Source: CAWKGV01 sp963849305 (GTDB lineage: Bacteria; Pseudomonadota; Alphaproteobacteria; Acetobacterales; Acetobacteraceae). Taken from it: 64,000 nt of DNA. The stretch lies in the NCBI GenBank assembly GCA_963849305.1, contig CAWKGV010000003.1:310001-374000 (forward strand). Direction: 5' to 3'. The notes under the pieces are model-generated. The model did no database searches and was not told the DNA's origin. It worked only from the letters and a program-made list of their open reading frames with translations. The position numbers and the translations under genes are program-made. Shown here piece after piece: positions 25,929 through 34,197 of the stretch; the stretch's first letter is position 1, and every line of letters begins with the position of its first letter.

Positions 25929-27025
25929 CAGCGCACCTCCAGGTCGGCCTGCAATGCCCCAGCCGCCTTGATCGATTGGAGAATGGTAATCAGGTCGCGC
26001 GGCCCGATGCCGAGCGCGTTCAAGCTTGCCACCAGATCGCGCAAGCTGACGCTGCCGTGCACGATCCCAAGCCGACGGTCGTGTTGGTCGTCAATCTGCA
26101 CTTTGGTCCGCGGCACGACGGTGGTGGTGCCGTTGGAGAATGGGCCGGGCTGGCTCACCTCCGGCGTCTCGGTCACGCGCACGGTCAGGTTGCCTTGCGC
26201 GATCGCCACGGTGCTGACCCGCACATTGGCGCCCATGACCACCGTGCCGCTCGCCTCGTCGATCACCACCACGGCCGAGCTGTCGGGCTCGACGCGCAAA
26301 TCCTCGATCGCGGCCAAGGTGGCGATCGAATCACGCCCGGCCAGTTCGAGTTGCACGGTGCGCGGGTCGGTAGCCCGCGCGATCGGGCCTAATGCGGCAT
26401 CGATCGCCGCCGCGATCCGCCTCGCGGTGGTGAGGTCGGGGTTGCGCAGGCCAAGCCAAACCGCTGTGCTTCGGTCCAACCTGAACGGCACCTCCTTCTC
26501 CACGGTGGCGCCGTTGGCGATCCGGCCGGAGGTCGGCACCCCTCGCGTGACCGATGTTGCCGCGCCGCGCGCGGCGATCGCGCCGGTCGCAAGCGCGCCC
26601 TGCGCGACGGCATAGACCTCGCCATCCGCGGCAAGCAGCGGTGTTACGAGCAGCATCCCGCCGGTGAGGTCGGTCGCATCGCCGAGTGCCGAAACGGCGA
26701 CATCGATCCGGCTGCCATTGCGTGCGAATGGCGGCAGGTCGGCCGTCACCATGACCGCCGCTACGTTCTTGGTCTCCAGCTTGGCCGCCTGATCGGCGGT
26801 GTTGACCCCAAGCCGCTCCAACATCCCAATGAGAGACTGTCGAGTGAATATCGCATTATCAAGCTTGTCGCCGGTATTGTTCAACCCAACTACCAGGCCA
26901 TAGCCGATTAGCTGATTCGGCCGAACGCCCTCGACATCCGAGATGTCCTTGATCCGCACCTGCGCGGCCGCGTGCATCGCGGGCAGCACGAGAGCCAGCC
27001 AAAGGAGAAAGCGCAGCAGGCGCAC
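25928..27025 (-). CDS. flgI: flagellar P-ring protein FlgI
   Basis: A 365-residue secreted protein. The signal peptide MRLLRFLLWLALVLPAMHAA is followed by VRIKDISDVEGVRPNQLIGY, the canonical FlgI start. Later blocks are GLVVGLNNTGDKL, TGGMLLVTPLLAADGEVYAV, VVIDEASGTVVMG and LVASLNALGIGPRDLITIL. It forms the P-ring of the basal body in the periplasm. A sigma-54 promoter lies 56 bases upstream. It leads an operon with flgJ and the FlgN-like gene. Confidence 0.95.
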   Translation of the reverse strand: MRLLRFLLWLALVLPAMHAAAQVRIKDISDVEGVRPNQLIGYGLVVGLNNTGDKLDNAIFTRQSLIGMLERLGVNTADQAAKLETKNVAAVMVTADLPPFARNGSRIDVAVSALGDATDLTGGMLLVTPLLAADGEVYAVAQGALATGAIAARGAATSVTRGVPTSGRIANGATVEKEVPFRLDRSTAVWLGLRNPDLTTARRIAAAIDAALGPIARATDPRTVQLELAGRDSIATLAAIEDLRVEPDSSAVVVIDEASGTVVMGANVRVSTVAIAQGNLTVRVTETPEVSQPGPFSNGTTTVVPRTKVQIDDQHDRRLGIVHGSVSLRDLVASLNALGIGPRDLITILQSIKAAGALQADLEVR

Positions 27026-27080
27026 GGCACGCTCCGGTAGGGGTGTCGAAAGGATTAGCGGTCAATTTGTCGGGCAGGGC

Positions 27081-27095
27081 GCAAGCGGCGTGCCA
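27081..27095 (-). promoter_or_regulatory. sigma-54 (RpoN) promoter for flgI
   Basis: On the minus strand the sequence reads TGGCACGCCGCTTGC. TGGCAC and TTGC with a five-base spacer are the -24/-12 elements of a sigma-54 promoter. It is 56 bases from the flgI start and points toward it. Sigma-54 with FlbD and FliX controls middle and late flagellar genes in alphaproteobacteria, and fliX is divergent just across this region. Confidence 0.75.
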
Positions 27096-27196
27096 GCCCT
27101 GGGGCCGCTCGTGCCCATGGGCCGGAGCGCGGTCCCGGCCAGAAGGGGCGCCAGGGTGCGCGGTAGAAAATGCCGGTCGGAAATAGGAGCCGGGTA

Positions 27197-27622
27197 ATGA
27201 CGCGAGTAAGTGGCCTGGACGCGGTCGGGACGGCATTCCCCGCTCGCCCGCGCATGACGGCTCCGGGAACGTTATTCAGCCCGATGCCGGAGACGGGCAG
27301 TTGTGCGCTCTCCCAAGCGGAGGTGGCCGCGACGGCTCCAGCGACTCTCGCGGGCTTACTCGCGTTGCAGGAGCACAGCGCATCACGGGCCCGAGATCGC
27401 GCGGCTCGTCGGCGCGGCGAAGATTTGCTGGCACTCCTTGCTGCTTTGCACCATGCGCTTCTTGCCGGTACCAGTGCCTCGGAGCTGCTTCATCAACTAG
27501 CCGCGCTGACCAAGGGCGCTCCCTTGGCCGCCGATCCGCATCTGGCCGGCGTGGTGGCAGCCCTGGTGCTGCGCGCTCGCATCGAGATCGCCCGCCGGCA
27601 AGACGATTCTATAACGATATGA
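27197..27622 (+). CDS. fliX: flagellar assembly regulator FliX
   Basis: A 141-residue alphaproteobacterial FliX. The start at 27197 follows TAGGAG. The protein has a short unstructured start (MTRVSGLDAV), then LAGLLALQEHSASRARDRAA, LLALLAALHHALLAG, LLHQLAALTKGAPL and a final VVAALVLRARIEIARRQ, which fits the FliX helical domain. FliX couples flagellar assembly to the sigma-54 activator FlbD. It is divergent from flgI and followed by dksA. Confidence 0.8.
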   Translation: MTRVSGLDAVGTAFPARPRMTAPGTLFSPMPETGSCALSQAEVAATAPATLAGLLALQEHSASRARDRAARRRGEDLLALLAALHHALLAGTSASELLHQLAALTKGAPLAADPHLAGVVAALVLRARIEIARRQDDSITI

Positions 27623-27764
27623 AAACGGAGACTCCGAAGAAAAACCCGAAAGCAAGAAGGTTCCCCGTGCAAATGCATTTTTCGTAGGAATTCGCCTTGG
27701 CGGCCGTGTCCCACGCCGCTATAAGCCCCGCCGTCCGCTCCGGGCCACCGGCAATAAGTCCAGG

Positions 27765-28190
<426 letters not shown>

Positions 28191-29756
28191 GAAAAGTTAG
28201 AGAGGGCTCTGGCGATAAAGACAGGGCGCGGAAAGGTTACTGGTAGGGAAGAGCTAGAGAGTAAAATAGTATATGTAGCAGATATAGAAGCAGAAAAGGA
28301 ATATGCTATGAAAGAGAAGATAAAGATGGGTAGGAAAAGCAAAGGGCTAGGAGTAAAGTTGTAGAGAGAGGGAGAGAAGATAGGAGTACTATAACTAGCT
28401 AGACAGCGGAGCAAGCAGTTTACAGCGCGGCAGATAGAGCTGGTAAGCAATAAGAAGAAGAGGAGGTAAAAGAGATAGAGAATGAGAGGCTGCTAGGAGA
28501 ATAGAGAGAAAGCACTGAAGAACTGGAGCGGAGAGAGGCAGAATTGCGCGTAAGTGAGATAAAATGGGAGAAGGAGTAGTAATGTTAGATAAAGAGCTGA
28601 GACTAGCTGAATGGAACTGCAAAGTAGAGCAGATACTAGATATAAGTGAAGAGTTAATGGAAGAGAGGAAGGGTTATGGAGATTATATAAGATAATGGAA
28701 GAGAAAGGAGAGTTTGGCAAAAAGAGATAAAATAGGAAGTGAGAAGCTATGTAGAGAATGTAGGTAGAAATGGTGGGTAGAGCGTACCAGGCCGGAGGAA
28801 GCGTGCTGCAGGTACGCCACAACGAGGTGCAGGGCGGCGGCTTAGTGCTCATTTACAGCGACATCACCGAGCGCAAGCGGGCAGAGGAGGAGATCGGTGC
28901 AGCGCGCGACGCCGCCGAGGAGGCATTGCGCGAATAGGAGGCTGCGCAGGCGAGCCTCATCCACGCGAGAAAATGGCCTCGCTCGGACAGCTCACCGCCG
29001 GGATCGCCCATGAGATTAAGAACGCTCTGAATTTCGTTAACAATTTCGCGGACCTCTAGATAGAATTGCTGGACGAGCTGAAGGAGGCGGCGGCGAAGCA
29101 ATCGCTGCGCTAGACGACGACGCGCGCGCAGAAATAGACGAAACGATAGAAGACGGTGACCAGCGATCTAGAAAAAATCGCAGAGCACGGCGCAGTGCGG
29201 ACGGCATCGTCAGGAGAATGCTGGCCATTAGCGCGGCAGCAGCGGCGAGCGGCAGAGCGTAGACATCAACGCTCTGATCGAGGAATCCTGAACCTCGCCT
29301 ATCACGGTGCGCGCGCGCAGGACCAGAATTTCAACATCACTCTGGAGCGCGATTTCGCGGTGGGCGTGGGGCCGATCGAGCTGGTGCCGCAGGACGTGAC
29401 GCGCGTACTACTGAACCTGTTCGGGAACGGCTTCTACGCGTAGAACAAGAACAGCGCGAGGCGGAGGGTCCGCAGGTGCTGAAGGTGACGACGCGTGATC
29501 TTGGCGAGTAGGTCGAAATCCGGGTGCGCGACAATGGCATCGGAATTCCGGCGGAGTTCCGCGACAAGCTGTTCCAGCCGTTCTTTACGACAAGCAGACC
29601 GGCGAAGGAACGGGCTCGGGCTCTCGATCAGCTACGAGATCGTGACCGGGGAGCATGGTGGCACGATCACGGTAGACAGCGAACCGGGCGCGTTCACCGA
29701 GTTCACCGTGCGATTGCCACCGCAGGCGCGCGGCGACGGCAGGGAGGGCGGCATGA
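28191..29756 (+). pseudogene. PAS-domain sensor histidine kinase, decayed and C-depleted
   Basis: The kinase can be followed across several frames. At 28564-28692 one frame reads MGEGVVMLDKELRLAEWN and continues to GYGDYIR, a PAS domain. At 28830-28880 comes the PAS end GGGLVLIYSDITERKRAEEE. Near 28970 the HisKA box MASLGQLTAGIAHEIKNALN appears, then the N-box region DVTRVLLNLFGNGFYA, and RVRDNGIGIPAEFRDKLFQP and GLGLSISYEIVTGEHGG of the ATPase domain. In-frame TAG codons occur at 28733, 28935, 29057, 29441 and 29509, along with several one-base indels. The stretch 28191-28790 is extremely poor in C. The coding start cannot be fixed. Confidence 0.75.
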
Positions 29757-30140
29757 GCGTCAGCATTTTGATCGTCGACGACGAAACCGATGTCGCCGAC
29801 CTGTACAGCCAGCACTTCCGGCACGAGCTGCGGCAGGGTCTTTATGTGTTGCATTTTGAGTACTCGGCCGAGGAGGCGCTGGAAAAGCTCGGCGGTGGGA
29901 TCGAGCCGCAGCTGATCGTCATTCTGTCTGACATCAACATGCCCGGCATGGACGGGCTGGCGCTGCTACGCCAAATAAAGAATTGGCGACCTGAACTGAC
30001 AGTCATGATAGTTACCGCCTATGGCGACGACGAACGGCGCCGGCGGGCTGAGAATACGGCGCCGCAAAATTCATTGCTAAGCCTGTCAATTTTGGCTTCC
30101 TTGAAGCAAGCAGCTCAAGCCGGTCGACCGTCGTGGAGGG
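29753..30140 (+). pseudogene. response regulator receiver, frameshifted near the end
   Basis: It starts MSVSILIVDDETDVADLYSQ, overlapping the kinase end. The phospho-acceptor Asp is in LIVILSDINMPGMDGLALL and the conserved Thr in MIVTAYGDDERRRR. After RRRA the frame slips: the next frame reads EYGAAKFIAKPVNFGFL with the conserved Lys-Pro, followed by another slip. A complete version would be about 130 residues with no output domain. It belongs to the same operon as the kinase. Confidence 0.75.
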
Positions 30141-30143
30141 CCG

Positions 30144-30713
30144 ATGAGCAGCCGGCCAAGATCCTTGCCGTCGACGACGAGGCCGATTTCGAACTCCTGC
30201 TCCGCCAGCGCTTCCGCCGCCAGATCCGGGCCGAGCGAATTCGCCCTTCGCTTCGCTAACCACGGCGAAGCGGCGCTCACTGTGCTTGCGGGTGAGCCCG
30301 ACATCGAACTCTTGCTGCTCGACATCAATATGCCGGTCATGGACGGGCTCACTTTGCTCGCCGAATTACGCGCGCGGGCCTCGCCGGTGCGGGCGATCGT
30401 CGTCTCGGCCTATGGCGACATGGCCAATATCCGCGCCGCGATAAATCGCGGCGCGTTCGATTTCGTCACCAAGCCGTCGATCTCAACGATCTGGAAATCA
30501 CGATCCAGAAGACGCTCGACGACATCGCCCGCCTGCGAGAGCTCGACCGCCGCCGCGCTGCCGCCGAGCGCGCCCGCGCCAACCTCGACGCGCTACTTCT
30601 CGCCGAACCTAGTCGATCTCCTGGCCGAGCATGACGAGCCCCTGGGGCACGGTGCGGAGGGATACCATAGCCGTGTTGTTCGCCTCGCCCACCCCTCTCC
30701 CAGAGAAGCTTTC
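30144..30713 (+). pseudogene. response regulator fused to a cyclase domain, truncated
   Basis: A receiver opens AKILAVDDEADFELLLRQRF. It shifts frame at GAATTC (30237-30242) and continues ANHGEAALTVLAGEPDIELL, LLDINMPVMDGLTLL, VSAYGDMANI and AFDFVTKP. The linker ARYFSPNLVDLLAEHDEPLG-like text is readable across frames and ends TVRRDTIAVLFA, the first strand of a class III cyclase domain. There the gene stops, at the left end of the palindromic mobile repeat at 30714. Related operons elsewhere carry the full cyclase (family knowledge). This copy is broken and cannot make cyclic nucleotide. Confidence 0.7.
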
Positions 30714-30897
30714 ATACCAACGCATGTAGAAGCTTTCATACCAACGCATGTAATTGACGATTCCAGCCTTTCCTTCCGTCATCCTCGGCGAATGCCGAGA
30801 ACCCACGGCTTACTTTGGTATCCGCGAGAAAGTCGTGGATGCTCGGCTGCGCCGAGCATGACGAGGAGAGGTCAGCACCTAAAAAATCCGCCGGTAT
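30714..30897. mobile_element. MITE-like palindromic repeat, copy 1
   Basis: The element runs from ATACCAACGC (30738) to GGTAT at 30897, with a second, tandem copy of the left 24 bases starting near 30714. Inside are two hairpins. TCCTCGGCGAATGCCGAG is the first. AGTCGTGGATGCTCGGC pairs partly with GCCGAGCATGACG in the second. Copy 2 at 54209-54356 has the same order of parts and the same ends. There is no coding capacity, so it must be moved by a transposase in trans. It sits at the break point of the cyclase gene. Confidence 0.65.
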
Positions 30898-30929
30898 TAA
30901 TGCCGGCCCAGACGGGGAAACTCGCTGCC

Positions 30930-32516
30930 TTAAAACGCCAAGGAGGTCGCCTGCACCACCAGCGGCAGCGTGCGCACCATCGCCAGCACATCCTCGGGCA
31001 CAGGCTCGTCCACCGACACCAGGCAGATGGCATCGCCGCCCGGCGCCGCGCGGCCGAGATGAAAGGTCGCGATGTTGATCCCCGCACCCGCCAGCGTCGC
31101 GCCGAACCGGCCAATGAAGCCCGGTTTGTCCTGGTTGGTCACGTACAGCATGTGGGGCGCGAAATCGGCCTCCACGCGGATGCCCTTGATCTCAAGGATC
31201 CGGGGGCGCGAGCCCGCGAACAACGTCCCAGCGACCGAGCGGGTCAGCTTGTCCGCCTCGACCGTCACGCGCACCAGCGTCTGATACTCGCTCGGGCGGT
31301 CGTGGACGGTCTCGGCCACGTCGATCCCGCGTTCGCGCGCGGCAATCGGGGCGTTGACCATGTTCACCCCCTCCATGACCGGGGCCATGAGCCCGGCCAG
31401 TACGGCGGCGCTCAGCGGGCGGTGGTTGACCGACGCCGCTTGGCCCTCGTATTCGATCGCCACGCGCCGGATCGCGCCCTCGTGCGCCTGAGTGAGCTGG
31501 CCGGCGAAGGCGCCGAGCTGCCGGCACAGCTCCATGTAGGGCTTCAATCGCGGTGCGTCCTCGGCCGAGACCGACGGCATGTTGATCGCGTTGGCGACCG
31601 CCCCGGTGAGCAGGAAGTCGCTCATCTGCTCGGCCACCTGCAATGCCACGTTCTCCTGCGCCTCGGCGGTGGCGGCGCCTAGATGCGGAGTGCAGACAAT
31701 GTGCTCCAGCCCGAACAGGGGGCTGTTCGTCGCGGGCTCGGTCTCGAACACGTCGAGCGCCGCGCCGGCCACGTGATCCGACATGATCGCCTCCGCCAGC
31801 GCCGCCTCGTCGAGCAGGCCGCCGCGGGCGCAGTTGACGATACGCACGCCGCGCTTCGTCCTCGCCAGCGCCTCGCGCGAGAGGATGTTGCGGGTGGCAT
31901 CGGTGAGCGGCGTGTGCAGGGTGATGAAGTCCGCCCGCGCCAGCAGCTCGTCTAGCTCCACTTTCTCGACGCCGAGATCGAGCGCACGTTTCTCGGCCAG
32001 GAACGGATCGTAGGCGACCACCCTCATATGCAGGCCGACCGCGCGATCGGCGACGATCGAACCGATATTGCCGCAACCGATCAGTCCCAGCGTCTTGCCG
32101 GTCAGCTCGACGCCCATGAAGCGGTTCTTCTCCCACTTGCCCGCCTTCGTGGAGGCGGAGGCTTCGGGGATCTGCCGCGCCAGTGCGAACAACATGGCGA
32201 TGGCGTGCTCGGCGGTGGTGATGGTGTTGCCGTGCGGCGTGTTCATCACCACCACGCCGCGCGCGGTGGCCGATTTCACATCCACGTTGTCCACCCCGAT
32301 GCCGGCCCGGCCGACCACCTTGAGGTTGCTCGCCGCGTCCAGCAATTCGCGCGTGACCTTGGTAGCGGAGCGGATCGCCAGGCCGTCATAGGGGGCAACG
32401 ACGGCGCGCAGATCGGCCGGGGACAGGCCGGGTCTTACGTCCGCCTCAATCCCGCGGTTACGGAAAATTTCCACCGCGGCGGGCGAAAGCTGGTCGCTGA
32501 TCAGGACTTTCGGCAT
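30930..32516 (-). CDS. serA: D-3-phosphoglycerate dehydrogenase
   Basis: A 528-residue long-form SerA catalysing the first step of serine synthesis. It starts MPKVLISDQLSPAAVEIF at 32516. The NAD site is LGLIGCGNIGSIVADRA, preceded by VVGRAGIGVDNVDV. The catalytic region RIVNCARGGLLDEAAL and CTPHLGAATAEAQ with the active His follow. The intervening ASB domain and C-terminal ACT domain (MLYVTNQDKPGFIGRFGATL) are complete. It begins four bases after serC, so serC-serA is an operon. Confidence 0.95.
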   Translation of the reverse strand: MPKVLISDQLSPAAVEIFRNRGIEADVRPGLSPADLRAVVAPYDGLAIRSATKVTRELLDAASNLKVVGRAGIGVDNVDVKSATARGVVVMNTPHGNTITTAEHAIAMLFALARQIPEASASTKAGKWEKNRFMGVELTGKTLGLIGCGNIGSIVADRAVGLHMRVVAYDPFLAEKRALDLGVEKVELDELLARADFITLHTPLTDATRNILSREALARTKRGVRIVNCARGGLLDEAALAEAIMSDHVAGAALDVFETEPATNSPLFGLEHIVCTPHLGAATAEAQENVALQVAEQMSDFLLTGAVANAINMPSVSAEDAPRLKPYMELCRQLGAFAGQLTQAHEGAIRRVAIEYEGQAASVNHRPLSAAVLAGLMAPVMEGVNMVNAPIAARERGIDVAETVHDRPSEYQTLVRVTVEADKLTRSVAGTLFAGSRPRILEIKGIRVEADFAPHMLYVTNQDKPGFIGRFGATLAGAGINIATFHLGRAAPGGDAICLVSVDEPVPEDVLAMVRTLPLVVQATSLAF

Positions 32517-32520
32517 CGGC

Positions 32521-33717
32521 TTACTCGGCCGCTTTCGCGGTGGCGTGTTCGGCTGCCACGAGCGCGAACGCCCAGTCGAGCCAGGGGAATAGCGCACAGA
32601 TATCGGACGTCTCAACCGTTGCCCCGCCCCAGATGCGCAAACCGGGCGGCGCGTCGCGATAGGCGCCGATGTCGTAGGCGACGCCCTCCTTGTCGAGCAG
32701 CGTCGCGATCTTCTTCGCCGCCAGAGTCTGGCCATCCAACGGCAGTGCCAGGAACCAGGGTGCGACGATTTTGAGGCAGATCGAGGTGCAGGACCGGGTG
32801 GCCCGTTCTTCGGCCAGGAAATCGACCCAGGGCGTGTGCGCCACCCACTCGGCGACGGCCGCGAGGTTCGCCTGGCTACGCGCAACCAGGCCATCGAGCC
32901 CGCCGGCGGATTCCGCCCAGCGCAGCCCGTCCACGGCGTCTTCGGCGCAGAGCATCGAGGGCGTGTTGATCGTTTCGCCGTTGAAGACGCCTTCGATCAG
33001 CTTGCCGCCTTTGGTCAGTCGGAAAATCTTGGGCAGCGGCCAAACCGGCGTATAGCTCTGCAGCCGGGTGATGGCGCGGGGCGACAGCGCCAGCATTCCA
33101 TGCGCGGCCTCACCGCCCAGCACCTTCTGCCAGGACCAGGTGACGACATCGAGCTTGTCCCAGGGCAGCCGCATGGCGAAGGCCGCCGAGGTCGCGTCGC
33201 AAATCACCAAACCTTGGCGTGAGGCTGGAATCCAATCGCCGTCCGGAATGCGAACGCCCGACGTGGTGCCGTTCCAGGCGAGCACGACATCGCGGGAGAA
33301 ATCCACCGCCGCGAGATAGGGGAGCCGCCCATAGGGGGCGCTCAGCACCCGCGAATCGGTCAGCCGGAGCTGTTTGACCACGTCATTGGCCCAGCCTTCG
33401 GAAAAGCTCTCGAACGCGAGCACATCGACGCCACGCTCGCCGAGCAGCGACCACAAGGCCAACTCCATGGCCCCAGTATCGGACGCCGGCACGATGCCGA
33501 GCCGCCAGCCATCGGGCAAACCAAGGATGGCGCGCGACCGCTCGATCACTTCGGCGAGCCGAGCTTTAGGAGCGGCGGCGCGGTGGCTGCGGCCGAAATG
33601 GCTGCCCCGCAGCGCGTCCAGCGTGAAGCCGGGGCGCTTGGCACAGGGACCGGAGGAGAAGTTAGGGCAGGCCGGGCGCAGATCTGGCCTGCTGGCGAGC
33701 GTCCGCTCAAGCGCCAT
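32521..33717 (-). CDS. serC: phosphoserine aminotransferase (alphaproteobacterial type)
   Basis: A 398-residue PLP aminotransferase making phosphoserine. The start MALERTLASRPDLRPACPNF at 33717 follows GGGAGAG; the family block NFSSGPCAKRPGF follows. The PLP lysine is in VVTWSWQKVLGGEAAHG, and GRSHRAAAPKARLAEVIER is typical of the long alphaproteobacterial SerC. It is first in the serC-serA operon and is preceded by a structured leader and a clear sigma-70 promoter. Confidence 0.94.
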   Translation of the reverse strand: MALERTLASRPDLRPACPNFSSGPCAKRPGFTLDALRGSHFGRSHRAAAPKARLAEVIERSRAILGLPDGWRLGIVPASDTGAMELALWSLLGERGVDVLAFESFSEGWANDVVKQLRLTDSRVLSAPYGRLPYLAAVDFSRDVVLAWNGTTSGVRIPDGDWIPASRQGLVICDATSAAFAMRLPWDKLDVVTWSWQKVLGGEAAHGMLALSPRAITRLQSYTPVWPLPKIFRLTKGGKLIEGVFNGETINTPSMLCAEDAVDGLRWAESAGGLDGLVARSQANLAAVAEWVAHTPWVDFLAEERATRSCTSICLKIVAPWFLALPLDGQTLAAKKIATLLDKEGVAYDIGAYRDAPPGLRIWGGATVETSDICALFPWLDWAFALVAAEHATAKAAE

Positions 33718-33770
33718 GTCGTGGCTCTCCCTTTCAGAAGAGAAGCGCCCCGGTGGGGGGGCGTGACCCG
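33718..33770 (-). ncRNA. serC leader RNA (serC motif)
   Basis: Between the promoter and the serC ATG, the minus strand contains two consecutive hairpins. CGCCCC pairs with GGGGCG across CCCA-type loops, and TCTCTT pairs with AGGGAGA around TCTGAA. The second hairpin includes the ribosome-binding site GGGAGAG. This layout matches my memory of the alphaproteobacterial serC RNA motif, a candidate cis-regulator of serC. The match was made by eye, without a covariance model. Confidence 0.6.
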
Positions 33771-33776
33771 AGCGGG

Positions 33777-33805
33777 GCAATAGCGCGTCCGCAACGAGGG
33801 GTCAA
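33777..33805 (-). promoter_or_regulatory. sigma-70-type promoter of serC
   Basis: On the minus strand TTGACC (33800-33805) is followed after exactly 17 bases by TATTGC (33777-33782). The predicted transcript starts near 33770 and carries the hairpin leader before serC. The hexamers fit the alphaproteobacterial housekeeping consensus, especially the -35. Confidence 0.65.
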
Positions 33806-33824
33806 GATTTGCGCGGGAGCCGAC

Positions 33825-34084
33825 CTACTTCCGTGTCGTCTCGATCGCGCCGAGCCGTTCGGCGCGCGCGTCCAAATGATGTCCGATTTGCGGCTCGAAA
33901 TGGCCGCACCGGCCCATCAGCTCGGCCTTGATCATCAGCTCCAGGTCGTCCCGCAACCGGCGTTGGCCAGCCCTAGCAGGACCGTGCGCATGTCGCGCGG
34001 CTCGGTGCTCATCACCCGCTGTTCGCCCTGTATTTGCCGAAGCGTGGCGCCGATCCATTCCAGGCTGACGGTTTCTTCGGCCAT
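33825..34084 (-). pseudogene. small coiled-coil hypothetical, one-base frameshift
   Basis: From ATG 34082-34084 the minus strand reads MAEETVSLEWIGATLRQIQG and on to RTVLLGLAN. A different frame then gives RRLRDDLELMIKAELMGRC and ends LDARAERLGAIETTRK before TAG at 33825. Adding one C after GCCAAC joins the two into a helical protein of about 86 residues. Such short proteins are common and unassigned. Its reading was judged from composition only. Confidence 0.45.
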
Positions 34085-34197
34085 ATCGGCAATCTGAGAC
34101 GCGGTTGCGGCGGCCGCCAGGCATTCGCCCCTCGCAAGTGCCGCGCCCGAACCGCGCGGCTATCATGTGGCGCGCTCAAACTCAGAGGAGCTTCGTC

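Noticed and set aside
28191..28800. Diversity-generating retroelement target
   Set aside because: Such systems change A to other bases. Here C is lost and A gained, and there is no reverse transcriptase or template repeat.
28733..29511. TAG codons at likely Gln positions in the kinase, suggesting TAG recoding
   Set aside because: At least one TAG replaces Ser (29057) and another probably Ala (29441), indels accompany them, and neighbouring genes end normally at TAG. Decay by loss of C explains them more simply.
30714..30762. CRISPR-like direct repeats
   Set aside because: Only two adjacent 24-base copies with no spacer; they are the duplicated end of the palindromic element.
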